Assembly: GCF_001949145.1 (NCBI RefSeq) | Contig: NW_019091402.1 | Coordinates: forward strand, 1,756,377 to 1,811,941 | DNA: 55,565 nt | DNA from: Acanthaster planci | Lineage: Eukaryota > Echinodermata > Asteroidea > Valvatida > Acanthasteridae | Direction: 5' to 3' | Shown: positions 10,524 through 22,855 of the stretch, one piece after another | Numbering within the stretch: the stretch's first letter is position 1 | Layout: the number at the start of each line of letters is the position of its first letter | Program-made: the position numbers and the translations under genes | Notes under the pieces: model-generated | Databases searched by the model: none | What the model was told of the DNA's origin: nothing | What the model saw: only the letters and a program-made list of their open reading frames with translations

Positions 10524-11189
10524 TTACCCGAAAATGTTTTCAAGGCAAAATCTGATCAGAAAAACCCCACAAACTGAGCAGTGTCTTTGATGTGCTTGAC
10601 ATCTCATCAACAACAGCACAAAGCATTATGAGAGCTGCAAAGAGTGTATCAAGAACACTTCACAATCTAGAGCCTTTACCTACGCCTGTCACGACGACTA
10701 TACACGTAGATAAGTTGTCTCCTTAAAAGCGTGTGTGGCGCTGCGTGCACACAGCTTTAAATTTTCCCCTGACGAAAGCCCCAATTTGCACTGCAGCAGC
10801 GATAATCTTAGATAGGAGACTGTCTTATTCTTTTTTTCTCACTGAGGAGCGTTCTGTAATTTATTAACCAAAAAGAAACGTTTCCAGACATTCACACTAA
10901 ACTCTCTTGATAGGGCCTGTCATAACGTATCTTTTAAATCTGCACTAGCTTATTAAAGGGTCCAATGTGTGCATTTTACAAGGGATTTTTTTGAGTTTCT
11001 ACTCTTGTTAAATGTAAGAAGTAGGATAACTGATTTAGGTTACTCTCATTGGAACATGCACTTTTCAAACTTTGCCAAATTTCCCATGCCTAACATAATG
11101 AACTTATAGGCACTATTTCTGTGAGGTCTTTGCAGGAAGACAATCGGGGGTTCTGTATTGAAATTGATACTATCTGCTCATAAAAATGG
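10524..11189. other. No gene seen
   Basis: Ordinary AT-rich intergenic sequence between two transposon-like elements. Confidence 0.4.
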
Positions 11190-11332
11190 GTAGACGGAAA
11201 AGGAGGCACAGGTACAACGACGTGCGTCATGCATATTATGATCAGGACGCATAAAATACGTATTGTCAGCTTTCTAGGCATAATTATGCATATGACACAC
11301 GTCGTTCGACGTGTTGTCCTTTTCCGTCCACC
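11190..11332. mobile_element. Palindromic element A (about 143 bp)
   Basis: GTAGACGGAAAAGGA at the left end is mirrored by TCCTTTTCCGTCCACC at the right end. The arms continue pairing through AACGACGTG-GTCAT to a central TACGTATT region. This is a near-full-length hairpin without coding capacity. Confidence 0.75.
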
Positions 11333-11341
11333 ATAAAAACA

Positions 11342-11509
11342 CGGGCGTTTCACAATAGCGCGCCACCAAGAGTATGCAACGCGTTGACCAATCTCAGTGC
11401 GCAACAACTGTCGACCCAATGCGCGTTTGGAGAGTGTGGACAGATTTTGGGCACTGTGATTGGTCAATGCATTGCAAACTCTTGGAAGAGCGCTATTGTG
11501 AATCGCCCG
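11342..11509. mobile_element. Palindromic element B (about 168 bp), directly beside element A
   Basis: CGGGCGTTTCACAATAGCGC with CAAGAGTATGCAACG and TTGACCAATC is mirrored by GATTGGTCAATGCATTG, CAAACTCTTGG and GCGCTATTGTGAATCGCCCG. It is a second, unrelated hairpin starting about 10 bp after element A. Confidence 0.75.
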
Positions 11510-14500
11510 TCTTGTGAGAACACTCTTGGCCTACCATCATGATCTAAAACAACCTATGACCAAAGTAAAAAAAGACAGCAAAATAGTCAGAAATGGCTGT
11601 AACATTGAGGTTTCTGCATCGATGACTTCACACTTTGGGTGATAAATACCAAGGTTTGCATTACTATAATAATAAAAGAAAGTATAATAAAATATGTATG
11701 GCATAGAAACAATTTAGAATCAGATTGAATTGGGACAATGATCATCTACAAGTTAGCAAATACTGTTGAATTAACGAATAGCACACACAATGGCCAAACA
11801 GACCCAAATAAAACAAAAAAATAAAAAAAATCGACAGGCACTGCAAAGAGTTTCGAATCTTTAAAGATGACAAGTATGTTTTAACTCAATCTGACAACAA
11901 AAAAGTGCTAGTTCAGTCATCATATCGTGTTGACATCAACTTCCGTTGGCGCAGTGTTTGATCAGAATTTTCCATTACACCCTTGTGCCATTATCTCTCA
12001 CTGAGCTTCCAAACGGGAAGAAGACAGCCCGTGGCGACGTTTTCAGTCCATAATATTTAATGGTTTTTGCAAATATGACAGACGAGCTACTGAGAAGCAC
12101 TAGCTAGGGACGTTAACAAGGGCATTGTGCATAATTAGACCGTGGTGTCTGCGCCATTTTCCCCTTCGTTCCAGGGTCTCTCTTGGCCACAATATCGATG
12201 TCACGAGATGAAATTACTGTTCGTGTAATTTTATGCGTATCTTTTGTTGGACCATTTACCTTAACTGTAAATAAGATTTTTCCCCCACGGTTAAAGGACT
12301 TTTTTCTGGGGAGGGGTGAATCAGTCACCAGCAACGTATTGATAAAACCATGAACAGTGGAACCTGGGCCAATTTCGAGGTTTTCAATTAAATGTGGTAA
12401 TTTCATTCCCTTTCCCAGTCTGTCTTTTTCCTTTTTGCTTTGTTTTGTTTTTATATTTCCTGGGGAGGGGAGGTATATGACACTAATGGCCATTTATTTT
12501 CCTTCAGTTACCATTTTCACCATGACTCGTAGTGTATGCCTTTCCCCCCTGCAGACTGGACAATTTAGGCTGTTATGTTACTTTGCACGCGCCAATGACT
12601 TAGGCAACATGGCGAGACGACTCTTTGTACTCTAGTATTAACGCCACTTCTACATCCAAAAACCAATTTCCTTTATTACAATAGTATACCTAGTTTAGAA
12701 GTTTGATTGATGTTTGGTGCATAACAAATGAAACAACATAATTCATTGATTCAGAACTGGGACAATTTATTGAATTACCTCTGTAGCGAAACAAGGCAGG
12801 TTCGAAATTTCAAACACGGTTTCAGTTTATACATTGTGACTGACCCTGATATTTCCTCATTGGCCATTTCCTCAATACATAAATTATAATTTTATACGTT
12901 GAATCAGTGACAGAAGGCGTTTAATGGCCTTGTAAAGGCACTTACTCTTAGTTAGTATTTCAAGTCAGGATCGCTGAGGTTGAAATTCACTAAACAGATG
13001 AAGTTCAAGACTCCACTGAAAAGGTGTCGCTATAGTTTTATGAGTTCATCACCCTAGATCGCTGTCATAACAACCCACTTCAGATCTGACCGCGAGACGC
13101 GCCGCGCTGCACGACCTGTTGAGCAAAATTGCTGCCTTCAATGTCTCAGCTTATTTTCATGCGCTGATTTCTATAGTAGACATCTTTTAACCTTCCCCAT
13201 CAAGCATTCAAGACCAGTGAGTGGATGTTATTTAAGGAGTTAACACTCCAAACCATGAGGGCGTTGATTAAAAACTGCATTTTAAGTACTCAGTGCTCTC
13301 ACTGCGGCATAGTGAATTGAATGAGTATCACCTGTTAAATTTAATTTAAAAAGGACTTCATTGGTAGAATGACTTTTAATGCAGATCTGTTACATTTTCA
13401 GGAAAAGCTACCTTTATACGCATTCAGACGAACAGGTTTATCACGGCTTCATAGTGGAAGGGGGTAATAAACATCACAACGTGTCGTTGTCTTGACTTCA
13501 GCACAGCCTGCTGAACGACCTTTGACAAACAAACGCTCGTTATTAAAGCTGCCATATGTGTTTGATTAAACCCAAACTTGATGGACAGGTGACCTTATAC
13601 AGAGGAGATGACGAGTACCAGAGTACTTGCTGTTAAAGGAGAAGTCAGTTATACGGTTTAAGTATGGAATGGCAAAAATATTTGTGTTTTTGTGTAAAAA
13701 TTACTCATTTTCGCAGTACTGACATGGCAATAAAGCCCGACAGGCCCTGATTTCAATTTCTTTAATTAATTGAAACGCCTGCTGTTATAATTAGTATTAT
13801 TAAACTGGAGTAGTTGTGGCAATATGTAACACAATAGTTTGGCCACAATTTTTGTAAGTCTCTGCGTATTTGCCAACCGTCTCATCAGCTTTCTAATAAA
13901 CTTCCAAATTTCTTAGTTGAAAATCGATTGCCGGAGCCAAAATCCATAATTGGCAGGGAATTCATTCAATTTTGTTCCCCGGAATCTGCGCCTTTTGTGA
14001 TGCTCACTGATGCGATTAATTCCGAACAAGACAATCTCAGTTCACGTCAGTAAAGTCAATGGACAACCTTAGCCGTTACCATGGCAATCCTTCATTTCGC
14101 TCGACGGCCTCATGACATGGGTTCAAAGTACACTATCAGTAAAGGAGGACTTTTAAAATGAGGGGAATTGAGGGAAAAATACGCGGCGAACAATCTGCTA
14201 TTGTCTGTCATCCCTTGCAGTTAAGAACCACTGCAGTATTTCATACGTTAATCTCTGAATGAGCAGTTGTCCTTGAGACATAGTGTGGAGACAGAGTGAC
14301 GCTGACACCGAATAGTCCCCTTCGGTACGCAATCATAATGGTAACACCATCGCGACCGACACAAACGAGGGCTCACACAGTTGGCAGAGTAGAATCATGT
14401 TTAACTTTTTGCGTTGAGTCCTAAAGAATAGATTAATACAAACACATGCGCGCAGGAATGATGGGCTTGCAACGATGTCTCTCTCTCTTAAGTGCCACAA

Positions 14501-14996
14501 TTTTTTCTCGTCAATAAACAAATTAATTTCTCCTGTTATGATGAATAAGACATGCAATCCACGTAGACATGTGTACTAATGACGTCACTCTTTGCAACAT
14601 GTGCACTTTCTTATAAAGCCAGCGGGGCCAGCAATCCATGCGCTCCAAGCACACACGTCAACAAAGTGTGGCTTCATCAGTACAGAGGTTTTGGTTTTGA
14701 ACAACACAGCCAACCACCAACAAAATAAATCGATTTGCGATACCAGTTCAGCTAAACGAAATGGTTTAACCGGGTATTTCATACCAATTTTTTTTCTGAG
14801 TTTACGACGCCAATTTCTATCTACATTTTTGGTCGAATGACGTCACAAACCGTTTCGCGACTGTCTGCGTCTTGACATCTTGCGTGCTGATGGAAATGGT
14901 TTCGATCATTCTGAGAAATTAGGCTTAAAGAATAACCAAAATCGCAACAACCACATCACCACATAGCGATCTGGGCCTAAAACAAATCGTTATTTC
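11510..14996. other. Long non-coding stretch; no gene seen
   Basis: About 3.5 kb without a credible gene. The 126-codon frame on the minus strand at 12113-12493 has no splice context or recognisable domain. The end nearest 14997 presumably includes the 3' UTR of the P450 gene. TGACGTCA-type sites occur near 14580 and 14839. Confidence 0.4.
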
Positions 14997-17900
14997 TTAA
15001 TGTGGCACAGAGGTCAGACGAACTTTAAAGGGCTTAGGAGTATAGGTGGCCCCAAAGTGACCGTGGCCGTTGTCCTGGATGACCTGTCCGGGAGCCAACT
15101 CAAACTTGAACCGCTGCATGAGGGTGGTGAAAAAGACAAAGAGTTCAGTGCGGGCCAGGGACTCGCCGATGCAGACTCGAGGACCTGTAGTTAGGAGAAC
15201 GCAAAATGGTAACTCAGATTGGAAAGTTTTAGTTACATCGCACAAAATCTCCAAGTTCTGAACATGTAACTTGTTAAAAACATGTATTCCAAAATGTATG
15301 AATTCAATTTTGAAGGAGGAAAGTTTGATAACTGATGTGGAGTTGATGTACAACATGTGAAGCACGACACAGTGCTTGGGTTTAAGTGGCAATTGCAAAA
15401 CTGCCAAGTGACACGAACAGTAAAGAAACTTATAAAATAGCAATAAATAATACACATGTTTTAGTCACTTTCTCATCTCTCGCATCTTTCTCGCTACAAC
15501 GCTCCTTACATGGAGCTGGACTTTTGCCCCATTGTCGAAACGCTACCCCTCAAAGACTCTTGGTGGCAGCACACATCTTACTTAGTGGCGACAGAGCGTA
15601 CGTTTAAGCCGTGTCCGATGCACTTAGCTACGGCTGTCAATTATTCACAAGTGTATGGCAGATTTCTGCAGCCGCTAGTTTCCAGCTTCCATATGCTAAC
15701 GTAATAATTCGAGCCGTAGCCAGGTAACTGTGCAGTGCTCTGGAAATGATTTAAATACGGCCGGCAGGTCTACTTTTTTCGCCAACCGAAAACGAGAATT
15801 CTCTGGCAGTGAACCCTGCAGTCAACTTACCGACACCGAAAGGCATGAACCCTTTCGGCTCAGTGAAGTGGCCTTCCTCGTTCAGGAAATTGTCCGGATC
15901 GTACTCGTAGGGGCTCTTGAACTCGCGCGGGTCCCGGTGCATGCTCCACTGCGGACTGGTCACGAACGTGTTCTCCGGTATCGTGTAGCCGGCGATGTGC
16001 ATGGGCGCTGTGGTGCGGTGCAGAGAGCCGGTTGGCCCCGGGTGCCGCAGGCGGAACGACTCCATCAGGGCCGCCTGGGTGAAGGTCAGACTGCCCCGGT
16101 CGGACATCCTCGGCGGCCGGTGAGTTCCAATCACATCATGGATTTCTTTCCGCACCTGAAACATTAATATGCAACTATTTCTGTTCACACAAAACCAAAA
16201 GAATTTAACTCATACAAGCATTTAGGCTAAACAGAATTATGGTAAGGTCAAACTCGAATGGAACCCAGGAGGAGGCCAAATTTACCCCGAGGCAAAAAGG
16301 AAATGGAAGAACCAAAAATTAAAGCTCAGAAATACAGTAATCTTAGAGGTATTTTTGCTGATATTTTAACGTAGTTGTGGTCGAGTCCATCATTCACATT
16401 AATTACAAGTAACAGTTAATTGAAATATATCTTGTGTCCTGAGTTGAAACTCAGGAGACGGCTGGTAGAGGATTCATTTAGACCTTTGACAGACTCGACC
16501 ACATCGCTATAACTTGCGCATGGAGGAACTGAACTGTTTCGTATAGGCTACATGAAGGTCTAATATCTAACATTGCGAATAATAGACCTGAAACACAATG
16601 ACGTCACACTTTGTGTTTACTTTTATGTGCGTTCTCCTATGACTCAATGGATCTCACTGCCATAGGAAAGACTATACAAGGCGTGACGTCATGATGTAAA
16701 AGGTCTTTAAACACAGGAATCATGAATTAAATGTATCATTTCCTCATCGACAATACCAGTTCGGAGGTTTTAAACATATTGCTTTCTAGAATGTTTGACA
16801 AGTATATTGGTTTTTTTTTTCTAAATACAGAATTTAATATCAACAAGGAAAATCCGGGGATTGGCAGTACTGTCCCAGATCCGCCAGCACCTTGTACATA
16901 AATGGAAATAACGTCACATTTTGCATTCTTTTTCAATCTAGAGAATAGTTATTACTACATACAACAGCCAAGGCTTGGAGTTTCTGTGACTGATATATCT
17001 TTATGCAAATTATAGAAATAAGCTTTCAGAATTTCCCGCGCCTATCCCCTATTTAGGCAGTTCACCATTCCACATAGCCACCTTGGGAGGATTGAAATAT
17101 AATTGCGTTGTTGAACGGTAGGTTCAAACTTTGAAACACAAACCTTGTTCTGTACGTCTTGTCTCATGGTCATCTCAAACACAGCCCACATGAGCGAGTT
17201 GATGGTGGTGTCCGCGCCAGCACCAAACAGCTCTCCAATGTTCATCCATAGGTAGGTTTCGTTGACGGGGATCTTGGCATCCTTACCTTTCTTGACCTCA
17301 GCGATCATCATGTCCAGGATGTCCCGCATGTCGTTGGCGTCGTAGGTCTCCTTGTGCTGGTCGATGACCTTCTGGGCCATCCGCCGGAAGGTCATAATCC
17401 CCCGCCGGACGGCGCTGTAGGGCGGCGTCAGGATCAGCAGTGGCCAGACCTGCATCAGGTTAGTCAGCGAGGTGTCGGCGGAGACCTCGCGGATGCTTTC
17501 CACGATCTTGAGGAACTCGGGCGAGGAGTACTCCATCCGGTTGCCAAAGGTGAAGGAGCAGATTATGTTGGCCACGGCCATGTTGAGGAGGCGGCGGGGG
17601 TCCACTGTGCCGTCGCCCGTCGCTATTTCCTTCTCCAGGGCGCCGCAGAGCTGCTGCGCCTCTTCCTCAATGACGTTCTCGATCTCCTTGGTGCCCACGC
17701 CAAAGTGGCGCAGCGCCTTGAGGGTGAAGCTGCGCAGGTCCTTCCAGTCTTGGCCCTCGGAACGGATCAGCTGGGCTATGAGTCACAAAAAAGTCATAGT
17801 AAGCAAACCAGCCACTGTTTTGAAATACGGCTTATGCTGATGTTGGAATGTCATATGCCATCACTGGCATTCAAACGTTAGCGTATAAGCTCAGTTTACA

Positions 17901-19169
17901 TAATTTGGGGGCGGTAAATACCACACTATAACAGCCGATACTAGGCCTTGTGTTGGTGTATTACAGAAGGTATACCTGAATTTATCGCTGCTCTGTATAT
18001 GCTGAGATAAGACATTGACTGAAATGAACCTGCACAACTTGCAAGAATACAGATCGTCCACAGTTGAACTTAGTCAAGTATCAGTTGGCAAATGAAACCA
18101 CAAAATTCAAACAAAAAAGTTTACACCCGTGCATCAACGACTATTTTTCACAGTGAGCCTATGCTTTAAGAAGTCCTCTAAATGACCACAGGTTATCTCG
18201 TAAAAATAGAATAAGGCTAAAAATAAATGTGTCACCCTTGGCTACCAGAGATCATTGCAAATGGACGTGCTGCTCTGATACGCCCGTCCATTTCAGCACT
18301 AGGCTTACAGCATGAAATTGCTTCAAGTTTATTTCCTTTGGGTCCATCCATCAAGAGTGGCATTCATTGCAAATGATGGGACCTACATAATGCTGGATGC
18401 GATCCAGAGTGCCGTAAGGCAACGGCAAAAGCCCGTGTATTTCCATGTTCGCGTTGGTGTTGATCGCTGTGGAGCTTCTGAAAATTCCATGACACAGCAG
18501 TGTGATTTATAGAAAGCTGCACTATGTCACCCTTCTGAAAACTGATTGCGAGGGATAGGAGCAAAAAAATATACCACTTGTAATCATTTTTAATCAAGTG
18601 GTTGTGAAGTTTGGTTGTAATTTTTAACTGATACGCCGGATAAACTATATCACTTCCTGAATGTCGGGCATGTACTTCAAAATTAAAGATTTGATAAGTA
18701 GGCGTATTTTTGTTCCGGGTTCTCCTTTTGTTTAACAAAAGAAAAATATGTTTTCCTTCATTAGAAGATATCCTGATCACTGACCTGGCATTTTCCTGAG
18801 CGAGAAGCCGATGTCCGTCGGGTGGGGCCGGCCGCTGCACACCTCGGCGTTCTTCACAAAGGCCTCCTTGGCCAGCTCCACGTCGTTCAGCACCACCACC
18901 AGCTGTGGCCCAAAGCGGATGCTGAAGATGCGGCCGTACTGCTGGCTGATCCGCAGCAGCGCCTGGGCCGGGTTCTTGTAACCCAGCCGGAAGTTGGCCC
19001 CGATGAGGGGCAGGCCCCAGGGCCCCGGTGGCAGGTTCTTAGCCGTCAGCCGGTTGTAGGTGTACCTGACCAGCATCAACAGGACCGAGTACAGCACTAC
19101 ATTTCGCAGCGTGAAAAATTGCCACACCAGGTGAATATAGTATCCTACAGCAGCTAATGCGTCAGCCAT
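14997..19169 (-). CDS. Cytochrome P450, CYP2 clan (gene A), complete, 4 coding exons
   Basis: Coding exons are 18785-19169, 17144-17775, 15831-16155 and 14997-15184, total 1,530 nt (509 aa), all joined by GT-AG introns in phases 1, 0 and 1. The protein starts with a hydrophobic ER anchor and then the proline hinge PPGP (47-50). The I-helix oxygen-activation motif is AGADTT (314-319), the K-helix ExxR is E371-S-F-R374, and the PERF-region variant is DPDNF. The haem loop FGVGPRVCIG (445-454) places the haem-ligating thiolate at Cys452. This is a microsomal haem monooxygenase that takes electrons from NADPH-P450 reductase. The substrate cannot be read from sequence. The last intron splits the haem loop, as in vertebrate CYP2 genes. 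All catalytic residues are present, so it is probably functional. Confidence 0.92.
16584..16708. mobile_element. Small MITE in the second intron of P450 gene A
   Basis: The left end AGACCTGAAACACAATGACG pairs with the reverse of the right end (CGTCATGATGTAAAAGGTCT); each arm ends in a TGACGTCA palindrome. About 125 bp, no coding capacity. It lies between coding exons 2 and 3. Confidence 0.6.
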
Positions 19170-20592
19170 TTTCCCCTTTGTAGCGTTGGTACATATAGAA
19201 ACGGCGATAAAATTAATTGAAACACGGATCTCGGGAGACTGAACACTTCCTGAGTCACTTTACACGGTTAAGTCATACTGCCTCTATTGAACTTCAAGAA
19301 TAGAGACAAAGGCCGTTTAAAAATAAACATTGTCGTACCCAAAAATAGCGCAGCCACGTCGCGCCTGCACAGCTTCAAGATCTTGTTATCAGAGGTCAAA
19401 GTAGGAAAATGCAGGTCGGTCAAAACTCGGAGTCCACGCGTTAACGAACTTTGCGACGGATGTAAACTCTTTGTGTGGAATTCCACGCACACGTCAGTTT
19501 GACATATTACGCCATATGGACATTCTCTTATTCTCCTATCATGGTAAAAAATACCCGCAGAAAATGCTTCTTTTCCTCCCACTACGACAACTCTTTGGAG
19601 TACAATTTTTCATGATCATGATTTACTGAACTGTCACTCTTATTTTGCCACGGATAACCCTGATCCCATAATACCCCTGGAGCTGGTGCTCAGAAAGGAG
19701 AAAACGCTGCGTGGACACGTGTGAGACCACACGTCTTCTAACCCCACATTATGTGAACCTCTTTTGCGTGGACATCCACACTAGGCATGCCACGCTTGCA
19801 CGCAACAGCCGCATGACAGGCACACTTTAGATGACACTGATGGCGTCGAGATAGGCGTTAATTACATTCGTGGAACCTCTCACTTTGATTCATATTTTTG
19901 TTTCGCTCACCTTTTTTTCAACCACAATAGCATTGTTTCTGTGTTTTGTTTTCACTTCTTCATCGTTCCAATGCTGATTTCCATTTTTAATGAGCTAAAC
20001 AATTCTTCACACTAACACAATGGGCTCTGGGCGGGACCGAGAGAGGGCTCGATTTTCCTTGAGCAACGGAGACTCCTTTGCTTGATTTATTATTATTCCG
20101 TTACTCGCAAGACCATCACGTCGTCAAGAAAGAAAAATATATAATTGGAAAGATCTTGTCGTTCGTGCCGAGCGTTGCTGAGTTTATGTACCATTTCTGC
20201 AAGTTTGTCATGTCTCCATCTGACAGACGTTTCTCACAGAAGTGTATCGTGACACACGTGCGACATTTCTTAGAGAAGAACGGTTAGAAACGTCTTACTG
20301 AAACTCCAACTTGAGAGCTTATACTCTATGCGATGCAAGGAGATTGGAAAAGTTACTCATAGAGCACCTAGACGTCACTGGGGCATATCTGCGTGTATTG
20401 CAGAGCAGTACATCAGCACTGTATTTCGCAACAAGCTGTAGCGACGTGCGCTTTCAAATTAACAATCTCCTATGACATTTCGAGTATTGAAAAAGGCGAG
20501 CCGGTAATTAAAGTTTTCATAGGGACAACGGTATAAGACAAGTCATTCGTGAAAAGTTACAAATGAATTTCCTGAACAAGCAAGGCGTGAAG
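19170..20592. other. Upstream region of P450 gene A; no other gene
   Basis: This should hold the promoter and 5' UTR of the P450. I see no clear TATA box and no additional exon. Several GCGTGGACA-like repeats occur near 19710-19800. Confidence 0.35.
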
Positions 20593-20981
20593 NNNNNNNN
20601 NNNNNNNNNNNNNNNNNNNNNNNNNNNNNNNNNNNNNNNNNNNNNNNNNNNNNNNNNNNNNNNNNNNNNNNNNNNNNNNNNNNNNNNNNNNNNNNNNNNN
20701 NNNNNNNNNNNNNNNNNNNNNNNNNNNNNNNNNNNNNNNNNNNNNNNNNNNNNNNNNNNNNNNNNNNNNNNNNNNNNNNNNNNNNNNNNNNNNNNNNNNN
20801 NNNNNNNNNNNNNNNNNNNNNNNNNNNNNNNNNNNNNNNNNNNNNNNNNNNNNNNNNNNNNNNNNNNNNNNNNNNNNNNNNNNNNNNNNNNNNNNNNNNN
20901 NNNNNNNNNNNNNNNNNNNNNNNNNNNNNNNNNNNNNNNNNNNNNNNNNNNNNNNNNNNNNNNNNNNNNNNNNNNNNNNNN
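20593..20981. other. Assembly gap of 389 Ns
   Basis: A run of N bases. It begins just before a dispersed-repeat copy, which may explain the failed assembly. Frames spanning it have no meaning. Confidence 1.
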
Positions 20982-21181
20982 GCCTTGAGCAGGAGCACCC
21001 CCTCATCGGTTGAAAAGAGCCGCATTGGTCAAGACTGTTCATTTTGCTGGTAGCGATTCGTCCGTATGAGGCGTGCTATAGTCGTTTGTGAAATAACGAA
21101 GTGGAGTTCCATACCATAGGAGCCTCTGCTGCTAGGAAAATTTCGTGCGCCCTCTCTCGGTCCATCTCGGGGCTCATACAA
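20982..21181 (+). repeat. Dispersed 200-bp repeat, copy 1
   Basis: It starts GCCTTGAGCAGGAGCACCCC and continues GTTGAAAAGAGCC. It ends with GCTGCTAGGAAAATT, GCGCCCTCTCTCGGTCCA and GGGGCTCATAC. It aligns with 49363-49559 (reverse strand) and 55352-55550 (same strand). The 5' end may extend into the gap. No ORF; class unknown. Confidence 0.8.
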
Positions 21182-22855
21182 ACCTGCTTATTCAAATGTC
21201 TAACAATTTGTGTTCTGTGGAGTGGGTAACAGAGACTAATAGGAGTATCCAGGTTTTGAGTGGGGGGGGTCACATGGCAAAATTGATATCTTTTGTTCTG
21301 AAAACGACTGTCCCTTTTAAAGATTGTATAAGACAATCCTATACTTTCACACGACAATATTTACTTACTCGGTTTGTCAGAAGTCCAATTACAAGTTAGG
21401 AGAGTCGCTTGACTATAGAGATTATAGTCACATGAATGAAATTTCAAGTCAGAATCTAGTTTGACATCAGTATTCTTTGACCAATTTCGAAAAGTCATAT
21501 GAACTAATGCTCTACACATTTTTGTCAAAAAGACAAATAAATTTTTGAGTGTTAGAGCCACGTTGGCACTTTCAGCTCCTTAAAAATTCAACATGACTCC
21601 CGGGGCAAAGACAACAACGTGCCTAGCATGACTTCAAAAATAAAGAAATGGCAAAACTCATTGGATGGCTCACAAGACACTGCGGACGGGAGCGCAGCAA
21701 GCACGAATAGGCCCACTACCATCTCTACCTCACGCAAACCGCATAAAATATAGCGACAGCACCTCATCCTAATTATACCCCATTCCCAAAATTTGGACTT
21801 GGCACACCATCGTCCGTTTTAAAACTCACACAGTGTCTCTCCCAAAACCGATGTTTTTATTGTAAAACACGCCTGGCGCTTTGCATTTAGATGCCCCGGT
21901 TGGGTTTCGACAGTCAGCCGCAACACCCCCTGCCAATAAAAACAAGCGGGGAAACACAAAAAACTACAGAAATAAGAAAGTGAAAAGAAAGAACAAGGAT
22001 AGCTGACGAGTCCCAAGTCAACTTCACATGGAAAGGTTGATTAAATTGTTACATCAACCGCATGCAATTCACAAAAGTTAATTAAAGCGGGAGGGCATGG
22101 TGAAAATGAAAAAGCACGCTACATGTATTAAAATCCTTACAGACATTGCAACTCGTAAAGATAACGCAAAATGATGTTTGCCCCTCCCTGAAAAAGTGAA
22201 ATGTTCAATATTTTTTTATCGAGGCACAGACAACTCTTGATACTAAAGCGCACAAAAGGGCCCCCCCTGGAGTTGGTACTCGGTAACAATTCCTTAATCA
22301 AACATGGCAAAGAACCACTGAAAAACACTTGAAGTGCAGTTCCCCCGTACTTCTTTCCAAAACACTGAAAAGTAAAATGCTCTATTCGCCCAAAAGAGAG
22401 AAAAGGATCGAATTTTGACTTCCTATCACTGGTGAAAAATCGTCACGCGACAGCAACACATATACACTGAATCAGATACACTGCCAAAAGCTCACGCATG
22501 TTATAACAGAATAAATTTCACAGAAAAAAACGTCAAGGCGCGTGAATGTGTACTGATGGCAGTTTCGACGTCGGCGCATGTGCCCCAACACATTCTGATA
22601 TTAAAAACGAGCTCTATGTTTCATACCGAATCTTTATTGGCTGCATATTCTCACGTGACAATTACGCGACAGACGACGACGCACCACCACCTCGCTATTA
22701 TAAATGGCTTGGTTTTGCTGCAGTAGCCCTGTAAAGGCGAGTAGGGGCCGGAGAACTTCGACAAGGTTTAAACCTGCAACAAAAAATCTGTTGTGTCAAA
22801 ATCACCTTGTCGGTACATCTTGTGCCGTGTTTGTTGGGCCTAAGGAACGAGTAAC
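21182..22855. other. No gene seen; upstream region of the second GPCR
   Basis: AT-rich non-coding sequence. The last few hundred bases presumably contain the promoter and 5' UTR of the GPCR at 22856. No TATA box is convincing. Confidence 0.4.

Noticed and set aside
12113-12493. 126-codon minus-strand ORF
   Set aside because: No recognisable domain, no splice context and AT-rich composition like the flanks; consistent with a chance frame.
17354-17881. 175-codon plus-strand ORF opposite P450 gene A
   Set aside because: Antisense to a P450 exon whose frame, motifs and splice sites are all consistent.
20543-21042. ORFs of about 140-160 codons across the gap
   Set aside because: They consist almost entirely of unknown bases.
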